Positions 1 to 10,000 of a DNA stretch of 64,000 bases are shown here, piece after piece. Under the pieces are notes generated by a model. The model had not been told where the DNA came from. It saw only the letters and a list, made by a program, of their open reading frames with translations, and searched no databases. Each line of letters opens with the position of its first letter. The stretch's first letter is position 1. Position numbers and translations under genes: made by a program. The DNA is from Bugulina stolonifera (taxonomy: Eukaryota; Bryozoa; Gymnolaemata; Cheilostomatida; Bugulidae), in NCBI GenBank assembly GCA_935421135.1, contig OW285195.1, forward strand, positions 9,330,391 through 9,394,390. Direction: 5' to 3'.

Positions 1-38
1 TTGCTTTATAATCAGTAGAAGAGAAAGATAGAAACACT

Positions 39-3000
39 TCAGTACTGAAAGCTTCTTTTGGTCTTCATGTCATCTAGTATAGGCTGTAGTTCTTCATCTA
101 GAAACCTATCCTCCATGCTAAAACACAAACAATTAAACTGCTTCATCTGATAGGATTGACCAATCACTAACAAGGTATAAATCACAGACAGAAGTACAAC
201 CAATCAGCATTAACTGCAGCTAGGGCAGATGAAGACAAATAACTACTACTAAAAGGGTCATCTAATATCTTCTAAGGAAATAAAACAGCTTCTTGCAAAG
301 CAGCTGAAGTTCTATGAGAATGAGCAGCTTTGGAACAGTAGAGTGTATACCCAAACCAACCCTACAATTGAGAGTTGTCTCATGTTGTTCACTGAGAATA
401 CAAACAACAATCTAACCTGGGGATCAGAGTTTTGGCTTCCTCAGCAGTCTCTGGGGCTAAGTTAGCCAGAGCAGCCAACTCAAACTTGTGCACCCTCTTC
501 TGTAGAAGCCTTCAATTAATGGTAAAGCACACATTAGTATTGTAATGGTACAGGACATTTGTATACGACTCCAGCTACCGACAAAGACCTACAGCACCCT
601 AAGTGCCTAGTAGTTGTCACAGCGCTACTCAGCTGACACTCAAACTCTCATAATTAGCTGCTCGTATACCCACATTCAAATGTATTGCATGTTAAACCAT
701 TTAATTACTGTCTATATACGGGTATTCATGTGTTTATACCCATTACATACTGATATGCATTCATGTATGATTATTACCAAGTCTTTTATGCCTTTTATAC
801 CCATGTACAGAGGCCCGACCTCTCAGAATCCATTGATATTCATTTTGTACATGAATTGGACCATTATAAGCAACTTTTGTATAACCCGACCTATTTTGGG
901 TCGGCCGTCGGGCTTCTGGCGGCCATCTTGTTGCGCAACTTCCGGACGACCTCACGTCGTCTTTTCCCGACCTTACATCGGCCGGAAGTCTTTATACTAT
1001 ATAAAGGGCACTGTTTTACTGTTCATTGTCTCAGTCTTCACTTGGCTTTCAATAAAGACACATCTATACTTGATACAGAGACTTTCACTTCCTTTTGTCA
1101 GGTCATTCGCTTAGCGAACCGCCTACTAGGTCGGATCACTCTCTTTCAACGTATAGTCTGAAGGTCAGATTTGGGACCAGACGGGTCGTCTCTGGTAGTT
1201 ATTGGGCTACTGAGACCGCTCGATCTTTCATGTAATGCGAAGTCCTATTACCACTCATAGGCACTTCATTTCTGGGTCGATAGTCGTCCAAGGACGACCG
1301 CACCAAATCACAGAAACCATTACAGTATTACACATTATATACACAGAGTGCTCACAATTACAGGAACGCCATCTACCAAATCACTGACTTCAGTTCAACA
1401 AAAATATTGGAACTGTTTGCTCAATTAACTTTAATGCTAGGGCCACACTGACGCGATATTTTGTGCGAATAGCGAATTTTGGCCAAAGGCGAATTCGCAA
1501 ATTATAATCGAGCATGCCACACTGCAAAAGCTATAAGCGAATTCGCATTGATTTCACCCAATGAGGGATCAAAAATTATTATCCCCGGTCACGTTTCTCA
1601 TTCACTGCAGAACTAGAACTCCGAAAAATGTAAAATAAAAATATAATTAAAATAGAATAATTATTTTATTCTTACTTTCATTGTTTTACACAATTCTTGC
1701 AAACGGAAGTAGTCATTTTATTCATCAGTTAAAATAAATATTTTAATATAATAATTTAAACTCATGATTGATTGAAAATCCGTGGCTCTGAACACGTGAC
1801 AGTAACGTGACAAGTAAAAATTGGCCAATCACAAATTAGCGAGTTGCGAATTAGCTGATTGAGATCAGCGAGTGCGAAATCGCTAATTTTGCGCGAATCA
1901 GCACAAAATTTGCGATTTGCGAATTCGCCTTTGGCCAAAATTCGCAATTCGCACAAAAAATCGCGTCAGTGTGGCCCTAGCATAATAGTGTTGGTGACAT
2001 TTGTTGATCAAGGGTAGGCAACTCCAAGATGAGATGAGGAATTCTCTGGAAGTTTCAACTTGAACACAAGTTGCCAGTGAAAGTTTCAGTGAAAATGCAT
2101 ATTCAGAACTTCACACAAGAGTGTAGATTGTAGAATAGAATATTGATTACTATTGGTTACAGTGCTTTGTCTACATTTGCATGACAGTGTAACGGCCCCT
2201 GCTATACAAGATACACAATAAGATACTACTGATACTCACAATAAGATACTACTAATACTCACAATAAGATACTACGGATACTCACAATAAGATACTACTA
2301 ATACTCACAATAAGATACTACTAATACTCACAATAAGATACTACTGATACTCACAATAAGATACTACTGATACTCACAATAAGATACTACTGATACTCAC
2401 AATAAGATACTACTGATACTCACAATAAGATACTACTGATACTAACAATAAGATACTACTGATACTCACAATAAGATACTACTGATACTCACAATAAGAT
2501 ACTACGGATACTCACAATAAGATAGTACTGATACTCACAATAAGATACTACTAATACTCACAATAAGATACTACTAATACTCACAATAAGATACTACGGA
2601 TACTCACAATAAGATACTACTGATACTCACAATAAGATACTACTGATACTCACAATCTAACTGCTGATATAGTTTCTCTATTCTTATATTTGCTAAATCT
2701 CTGTGCATAGCTGAGTGTCTTAGTGAATACTTTAGACAGTTCTTGCTCCTCCTCTGCCTCTTCATTCTGTTTTTTCCTGCACAAGAGTAGATATACTGTA
2801 AAGTTACAGGAAGGGTGGGACAGGAAGTAGTGTATGCATATGGCTATTAGAAGAAGGAGCATACATGAGGGCAACCATAAGAAGTAAACAATTCAAATGT
2901 GATATTTTTTAAACTACTGCAATCTACCTCTACCAACACAAACAAGTGCATAGGGATAGCTGTGTAAGCCTATACTTCTGTAAACATACCTGTGCTCTAG

Positions 3001-5606
3001 AAGCATGTGCACCTCTGATACCAGAAGTGTCTCTGCATTCTCAAATTCTAAAAAGTAAATATATAGCCTATGTATCTCAAATATAAATATATATAGCTTA
3101 TATATCTCAGTTTTAAATATGTATGACACTTGAGTGAGAACCAGCGACCCAAAAGGGGCCATTCCAAGGGAGCGATCAAATGTGTGTGCAGATTCTTTTA
3201 AAATTCTATCAAAAGAATTAGTGGGAACCAGCATATTTTTTCTATGTGAACTCTGTGATTCTGGCAGCAGCTTGTTAAAAAGTAGGAAAATGTGGTGGGG
3301 ACAACTCCAAATGAAATTTCTGAAGTTTCTGAACATCTAAAGTATTTTTGTAGCTATTCTATTTAACACAGCTGTATTTTTGTTTCGTAATTTTAGATAC
3401 TTTCACTGGTATGGTTCAGTTTTATCCCTCATTCGAGCCTGAATAATCACCATAGTGGAGAATGAGAGATTACGGAAAACGCCTTCCAGAGCTGGTATAA
3501 CCCAAATTTGCTGAAAATCAACCCCATAGTCACCAGTTAGGCTAATATACCGTAACTAAGTCTTATACATGCTCAATACAAGGGGAAACGCTCCTAAACG
3601 ACCTTTATGGTGAGAGCTGCTCAAATTCAACATGACTATTGTCTGAGCTAGCATTTTGGTGTGTTATTCAAGTCTAAATATACTCAACTTAGTGGTGAAC
3701 ATTACTTATAAAACTATTGTCATAGGCCTATGTATAGTGGAGAGCGGGTAAGTTGGGACGTGGGGTAGGTTGGGACAAGGCTGTTTTGGGCATTATGGGA
3801 ACCTTTAAATTTTTATGGTATGGGCCAAAGGCTAGATCAATATGAATAAACATAACCAACTATTTTGTTTTTCAAGTTGAGTAAATAATATTTTTTGCAA
3901 TAATTTAATTAATTTGCAATAACATAATATTTGCATGTATGAGTAAATTTCTTTTTCTTAATGAAAGAATGAATCAACAGTTTGGAAAATTCGCATCTAG
4001 AGACTATATAACATCTAGTTAGACCAACTAAACTAAAAGTTAGTTCAAGTTAAAAATCCAAAATTAAATTGTAGTATAAAATTGTGTTTTACAAAAAGTG
4101 TGGGGCAAGTTGAGACGCCTGAAGTGGAGCAAGATGGGTCACTCGACTTGCCAGTTTTTGATAATAAATTATGTTTGTGGAATGATACGAATCCAAGATA
4201 AGATGGCACTGTAATTTATTTTACATTTTTTTCAACTAAAAGTTGTTTAATTTAATGAGTCTTGGATGGCATTTAGTATAGGCAAAGGCAGGGCTTAAAG
4301 TGTACCGGAACGCACCGGAACGTCGTTCTGGTAAGAAGTTATTATAGCTATTCTTACAGGAACGCGTTCCGGTTGCATTTTCAGCACATTAGCTAGTCTA
4401 CGAGTTGTTTTAGGAAAGGTATAGCTCCCTTACTAACTACAGCTAGTCAGACCGCCCTTGCTCGAAACGTTGATAGGTCGCTAACTTACTCAATTGAATA
4501 GGGTCATTAATGGGTGTCTAAAGTATTTTTCATTTTAATATTAATATCTCCTACACATCAACACATGAAGATTAGGTGGTAATATGTATGGCAAACATCT
4601 TTACATTAGAAGATCCAAAGTACTACTGTTTACTCAAAAATACATGACATTTTAAATATTGACGGGAAAACAAGGGAGACAAATCTAAACTTCTCCAACA
4701 TTTTCTGCAAGCACCTTCCCACACTGGCTCAATACCACTCTTCTAAACAGAAATGTAGATATAACTATTATATTTAATAAATGCTTGTTTACACACAGAG
4801 AACAGGAGTTAGTAAAAAATATTTATCGTAAAAACATCTTATCGATGTGCTACTTCTTTGAATTTAGCCAGAATTAAGCGGACTTCCTGTTTGATAGTGA
4901 AAGTCTTGTAATGTTGATGCGTTCCTGTAAAAGTAAAGGTGCAAACACACGAGAGCGTTTTGGGGCGAATTTGACGCTCGCGAATCGCCAGAGTGTCAAC
5001 GCTCTCAAAACGCTCGAGCTCAGCCAGTCGAGGTATTGAGACGATTCGCTCGACACTGATTGGCTGGTAAACAGAGTTAGTAAACATAAACACGTGGATT
5101 ATCGCGGGGTGAATGCATACCGGCATGTCATTGGCTAATGGTTAAATCGCCGTGCTCTTCGTTCGCTCCGTGTGTTTATCGAGGGCATAGCGTTCGACGC
5201 TTGCTCAGAAAACGCTCGCCCCAAAACGCTCTCGTGTGTTTGCACCTTTATGTTGATGCGTTCCTGTAAAAGTAATGTTGATGCGTTCCTGTAAAAGTAA
5301 TGTTGATGCGTTCCTGTAAAAGTAATGTCGATGCGTTCCTGTAAAAAAATTTTACACTTTAAGCCCTGGGCAAAGGACGTGTTAATTTATGTTCAATACT
5401 ATACTATCAAATTTGAGGGCAACCGCGTCAGAATCGTAAATAACCATAATGAAATGTAACATAAACATTTGCACAATAGAATAGGTTATGATTATCAATC
5501 ATATCTTCTTACTGATCTGATCTCATCATCGCTTACCTTTTGGGAACTTCAACTCGCCTGCATCTTCCTCAACTTGTTCGTTGGGAAGAGAATTAGCAGC
5601 AGCCAT
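39..5606 (-). CDS. POLR2D: DNA-directed RNA polymerase II subunit RPB4
   Basis: RPB4 pairs with RPB7 to form the stalk of RNA polymerase II in the nucleus. Five minus-strand exons (5606-5537, 3047-2990, 2776-2654, 509-417, 117-39) join in frame to 140 codons plus TGA; the human protein has 142. All introns are GT-AG and phases match at each junction (1, 2, 2, 2). The N-terminus reads [15 protein letters not shown]. Exon 2 gives [19 protein letters not shown], exon 3 [14 protein letters not shown] and [10 protein letters not shown], exon 4 [19 protein letters not shown], and exon 5 [19 protein letters not shown], the hallmark RPB4 C-terminus. The ATG at 5606 is the only start fitting the family N-terminus. 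One residue is missing relative to human before LLLQK at the exon 3/4 junction. The gene is divergent from the SLC2A cluster, and its introns are rich in repeats. The assignment is recognised directly from the protein; only the exact acceptor of exon 4 is slightly open. Confidence 0.95.
870..1310 (+). mobile_element. possible solo LTR / Pol II promoter-bearing repeat
   Basis: This is a GC-richer patch inside POLR2D intron 3, on the opposite strand. It has a YY1-like GGCCATCTTG at 921-930, a TATATAAA box at 998-1005, and AATAAA at 1051-1056 about 45 bases further on. That compact order of TATA box, short R-like segment and polyadenylation signal is typical of LTRs. Short inverted pairs (GACGACC/GGTCGTC type) also occur. 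I could not find convincing TG...CA ends or a target-site duplication, so the boundaries are approximate and the class is unproven. Confidence 0.35.
1435..1982. mobile_element. MITE with long terminal inverted repeats (TAA target duplication)
   Basis: The left end TGCTAGGGCCACACTGACGC and the right end read as near-perfect inverted repeats. The match continues for about 60 bases (GCGAATTCGC and TTTGGCCAAA blocks). The element is 548 bp, AT-rich inside, and has no coding capacity. It is flanked by TAA on both sides (1432-1434 and 1983-1985), as expected for PIF/Harbinger-type insertion. Because the ends are palindromic, a 2-bp TA duplication cannot be excluded. It lies in POLR2D intron 3. Confidence 0.85.
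2208..2653. repeat. 23-bp minisatellite starting at the POLR2D exon 3 donor
   Basis: About 19 copies of a 23-bp unit (plus-strand pieces GATACTCACAATAAG and ATACTACT), with few substitutions such as CTGATAC/CTAATAC/CGGATAC. On the gene strand each unit contains GTGAGTATC, the same sequence as the real 5' splice site of exon 3, whose GT lies at 2653-2652. The array therefore begins at intron position +1 and repeats a consensus donor about every 23 bases. Confidence 0.95.
4936..5248. mobile_element. 313-bp MITE nested inside the hAT element
   Basis: The ends AAGGTGCAAACACACGAGAG and the complementary right end match for about 35 bases (through GCGTTTTGGGGCGA). TA flanks both sides (4934-4935, 5249-5250). 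The insertion sits between the first and second copies of the host element's 25-bp repeat, so it arrived after that repeat had begun to expand. It has no coding capacity. TA duplication suggests Tc1/mariner-like mobilisation, but the superfamily is not proven. Confidence 0.85.
5249..5345. repeat. 25-bp tandem repeat near the right end of the hAT element
   Basis: Four copies of a 25-bp unit with the core TGATGCGTTCCTGTAAAAGT, plus one further copy at about 4912-4935 cut off by the nested MITE. GTTCCTGTAA-type motifs repeated near a hAT end are plausible subterminal transposase-binding sites. Confidence 0.85.
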
Positions 5607-7038
5607 ACTTGTAGCAATCGGTAAAATTTGAGAGAATATATAAATCCCTAATTTCAGTAAATTTGACACTTGAAATTGGAGGTTGGAAACGACGCATAAA
5701 TTAGAAAAATAAAAATCCAAACTTATCCATGTTGATCAATTCACGAATAGATCGATCCAATAATATTTTTCCGACCACCCAGCATTAATGTAAAAACAAT
5801 GTTAGAGATCAATGTCACAATACGTCGACGCCCATTGGCCACTGAGTACCCATCCAAATAAACTAATCACTAATTTTTATGCAGAAGTTGCCTCCTCTGA
5901 TTGAAATTACCTTTAAAATTTTATTGGTCAACAAGTCAAAACAAAGTGATTTATTGGCTCTGAATTACAGACTATGTTTTCCAGATTATATAATTATACT
6001 AAGGCTGATCCGAGATGGCACCCGCTTCTCTGCAAAATGTAATTTAGAAGCATACGAGCTAAGTAAATGGAAGAAAATTGTTTTCTGCAGGCACTAAATT
6101 GAGCAAGTGATTTTCAATTTTTGTTAGTGCCAATTCAATCGCTTTAAAATATAAGGACTGGTGTAGCCAGGAGTAATACATATTAATGTGTCATGTAAAC
6201 TTTATGCTGTGTTCCAAGACCAAGTGTTGCATTTTACAGGAGGTTCAAAACACTAGGCCTAGCAGTCTAGGGCAGCAAAGCCTCAGCAGATATAGAATAA
6301 AAATAATAAGATATAATAGGCCTAATAAGAATAATAATTATATTTATTATATTATTATTATTATTTTATCTTTAACTTCAAAATAATGTAAAGTTTTTTC
6401 TTTGTCTAGGTAACATCAAGTGTCTCTAAAAGTAAATAGGTGTAATTTTACTTTGTAAAACATGAAATGACATGTTTATCTGGAAATAATAATAAAATAC
6501 AATCATAATGATTATGAATGATGATTTGATGCAACTACTCCTGTGCCTAACTTGTGGTGCTATTTAAATTGAAATTAGCAAAGGAAGTCAATCAACACAA
6601 GCAATTCTATTGTTGTAGCTTTACTGTTTCCTGTGCCCAGTTTCGTTTGAATTAACAAAGAAAGCTGAATAAAATTAAAATAGTCTTTTGTGTTTATATC
6701 AGATAATATATTAATATTGGATCATTGAAGCCATGGTCATGGTGGCAAATCCGACTCCGTGCTCACTGGTTAGGTGGTCTCATAGCTGGCAGTGTTGCAG
6801 TTAGGTGCTGGTCGCCTCTGTCTCACTGATTTAGAAACTGATCGATTCAAACACATTTACGTATATGTGGCGTTTTGGCTATCACTATGCCCATGGTGGT
6901 TGCTTTAGGGAAAATAGCCAAACTAGAGTGTTTCTACAGGTCACCAGAACAAATAATAAATTCCTTCCTCACAGCAATAGCTGAATATGTATTCTGTAGA
7001 CCTTTAGAACCAAAAACCCATCTTTTGTAGTCATTATC
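5607..7038. other. intergenic region between divergent POLR2D and SLC2A-A
   Basis: A 1.4-kb head-to-head interval that should hold both promoters. No confident TATA box or conserved element is visible. The short open frames here are AT-rich and have no family resemblance. A stretch of ATTATT runs occurs at 6335-6366. The only gene-like sequence is the exon 3 fragment listed separately. Confidence 0.6.
6757..6803 (+). pseudogene. fragment of SLC2A exon 3 upstream of copy A
   Basis: The segment CTGGTTAGGTGGTCTCATAG followed by CTGGCAG matches exon 3 of copy B (encoding YWLGGLIAGN) and then diverges. The following GTGCTGGTCGCCTCTG resembles the DNA after the duplicated exon fragment at 17373-17416 in copy B. 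It is too short to encode anything alone and looks like the scar of an unequal exchange. Confidence 0.7.
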
Positions 7039-10000
7039 ATGCCTGCAGTAGAAGGGACGATAACAGAACGGACACCCTTACTTATAAATCAAGAGAGTTC
7101 AGTATCAGAGAGTGTGACAATTGGCAGACCATGTGCTCATTCAACACCAGTAAGTCAACAGTTTAGGAATGAAGGAAGGAGTTGATGTTTTATATATAAC
7201 TAACTGTGTTACGATCTTCTTTCCTGAGGATATAGTTGAAAGTAAAGCAAGAGTTAGGAACCGTAACATGAGGAAACCGATTACATACTGCTATATTGTA
7301 GTATATAGTTATGGAAATTAGGGCCACTTTGCTCATGGTATTGTACGGATGTATCATACGCAAATGTACAGTACATGTATCATGCACGTCAGTCTGTGAG
7401 CTACGTCTTTATTAGTGGATATTAAACTTGCTATAAATACCATCTGTGGCCTCTTGAGTGATGTGTGCTATTTCAATTGGCTGGAAACTTACAGTAATAC
7501 AGACTAGATTTAAGAAGATAGCTGGTTCGAACGCTAATATTCTGTGCTGTGTAATATTATTTTACAGGTTGCTAGTGGCTGGCTTTATTTCTCTATAATA
7601 TCATGTGTAATAGGAACTTCATTTTCATTCGGATTTTCCATTGGGTGTATCAACACTCCTGCTAAGGTGAGAAGACAAATCTTTGTGCTTGATAGGAATT
7701 GGTCAACCAACATTCTTATAAAATCTCTAGTTTTTTTGCATGTATTAATCATGTACATGTATATACATGTACATGTATGCTAATAGGGTATTTAAATACC
7801 GAGTAGCGATTTGTATTGTACCATTTACTAATTATTGTTATAATATTTTAAATGGCAGGCAATGCAGGATGTATATAAGGAATGGTATTACAATGTCTAT
7901 GGTACACAGATGCCCTCTGCAACACTGACTCTTCTGTGGGCATTCACAGTTAGTGCTTACTGCCTGGGTGGTCTCATAGCTGGCAGCGTCGGAGGTGTTA
8001 TTGCTGACAAGTTTGGCAGGTGGGTTTAAAAATTGGTTCCCATTTGGTGTGCTTGCTATCGAGAAAGTACATTGAGAAGTGATTATTTCTTGATGACTCA
8101 TTAGGCGATGGAAACTCACGTTTATGCCCTTGTGAGCTGATTGGATGAGGAATCAAAGCAGCTTCAAACTTGTATATATCCTGCAAATTCACATTATTTT
8201 GAAAATAGAGGAAAAAAATTGTTAACCATATGCAATGTCTATTGGTTTGTGTAGGCTAGTTAGTGTTTTGACCCATGGCGAAACAACTTCTGATGCTCTA
8301 TTCATCTGCACTCTGCAGGAAGTTAGTGTGACCCTACCGGTTTCATTATGTATGAATTATTTTTTGGTAATCTTAGTGTAAAGCTATCTAGACCAGGGAA
8401 CATGTTTTGTGCTAGTAGGTTTTGTGTATGACTAATTGGCCATTATTATAATATAGCCTAACTCTTTTGAAATGTGCTATGTTGGACTCCCAGTGTCTTG
8501 TATGACTTAGATTGATCTCGAGTAATCGTATAGTATAACGTGCTGCATTTGTAGGAAGAGGTCAATGATGGTTCTGAATATTCTACAGATAGTCTCTACT
8601 CTACTTATGTTCTCCAGTATCTGGATTCAGAGATATGAAGTTATTATAATTGGTAGACTGATATGCGGATTTTATGGAGGTCGGTGACTATGATGTATAG
8701 ACTGATATAGTGTAAAGGCAACAGTATGTTTGTTAGTAGAAAATTATATATAGACTACATACAGCTTTTGGGGATAGTGAGTGGGCAATAAATTGATGTA
8801 CACACCAACGGAAGTATCAAGCTTATAGTTATCAGCGTTTATGGTGTGTGTATGTAGTTATTGCTAGTGAAATGGCAGATATGGGTGTTTTGTGGGAATT
8901 CCAAGAGATTTTAAGTATGTACACGGTAAATGTATCAATGTATCTGAACATACAAACCAAACTATTGTATGCATTTAATTCTACTACAGGTATTGCCACT
9001 GTGATCACACCTTTGTATCTGAATGAGATATCTCTTCCTTCTCTGAAGGGGAAGGTGGGAACTATGAATCAGCTGATGATAGTCGTATCTCTCACTCTCG
9101 CACTGGTTCTGGGACTTCCTCAGTTATTGGGCACAGAGGAACGGTTCTATTACCTCTTAGGTGAGTGCTAGTAGTATAGTACTATTACCTGTTAGGTGAG
9201 TGCTAGTAATATAGTACTATTACCTCTTAGGTGAGTGCTAGTAGTATAATACTATTACCTGTTAGGTGAGTGCTAGTAATATAGTACTATTACCTCTTAG
9301 GTGAGTGCTAGTAGTATAATACTATTACCTGTTAGGTGAGTGCTAGTAGTATAGTACTATTACCTCTTAGGTGAGTGCTAGTAGTATAGTTCTATTACCT
9401 CTTAGGTGAGTGCCAGTAGTATAGTACTATTACCTCTTAGGTGAGTGCTAGTAGTATAGTACTATTACCTCTTAGGTGAGTGCTAGTAGTATAGTACTAT
9501 TACCTCTTAGGTGAGTGCTAGTAGTATAATACTATTACCTCTTAGGTGAGTGTTAGTAGTATAGTACTATTACCTGTTAGGTGAGTGCTAGTAGTATAGT
9601 ACTATTACCTCTTAGGTGAGTGCTAGTAGTATAGTACTATTACCTCTTAGGTGAGTGCTAGTAGTATAGTTCTATTACCTCTTAGGTGAGTGCCAGTAGT
9701 ATAGTACTATTACCTCTTAGGTGAGTGCTAGTAGTATAGTTCTATTACCTCTTAGGTGAGTGTTAGTAGTATAGTACTATTACCTGTTAGGTGAGTGCTA
9801 GTAGTATAGTACTATTACCTGTTAGGTGAGTGCTAGTAGTATAGTACTATTACCTCTTAGGTGAGTGCTAGTAGTATAGTTCTATTACCTCTTAGGTGAG
9901 TGCCAGTAGTATAGTACTATTACCTCTTAGGTGAGTGCTAGTAGTATAGTTCTATTACCTCTTAGGTGAGTGCTAGTAGTATAGTACTATTACCTGTTTG

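Larger units (their letters stand above)
4289..5368. mobile_element. non-autonomous hAT-type transposon
   Basis: The terminal inverted repeats are CAGGGCTTAAAGTGTA at 4289 and its complement ending at 5368. They are flanked by a perfect 8-bp direct duplication GGCAAAGG (4281-4288 and 5369-5376). CAGGG-type ends plus an 8-bp duplication are diagnostic of the hAT superfamily. The element is 1,080 bp, has no transposase, and carries subterminal GTTCCTGTAAAA / GGAACG repeats. A second MITE (4936-5248) is nested in it. It lies in POLR2D intron 1. Confidence 0.9.

Noticed and set aside
614..1161. Plus-strand open frames of 132 to 166 codons in POLR2D intron 3
   Set aside because: They overlap the LTR-like block with its TATA box and polyadenylation signal, have no family resemblance and run in two frames at once.
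2208..2653. CRISPR array
   Set aside because: Regular direct repeats, but without unique spacers, and in an animal intron. It is a minisatellite; the same holds for the other arrays.
3728..4140. Scattered GGGGCAAGTTGAGAC / GGGGTAGGTTGGGAC repeats suggesting a transposon
   Set aside because: The copies are direct, not inverted, and I could not define ends or target duplications. Possibly an old repeat, but not supported enough to list.
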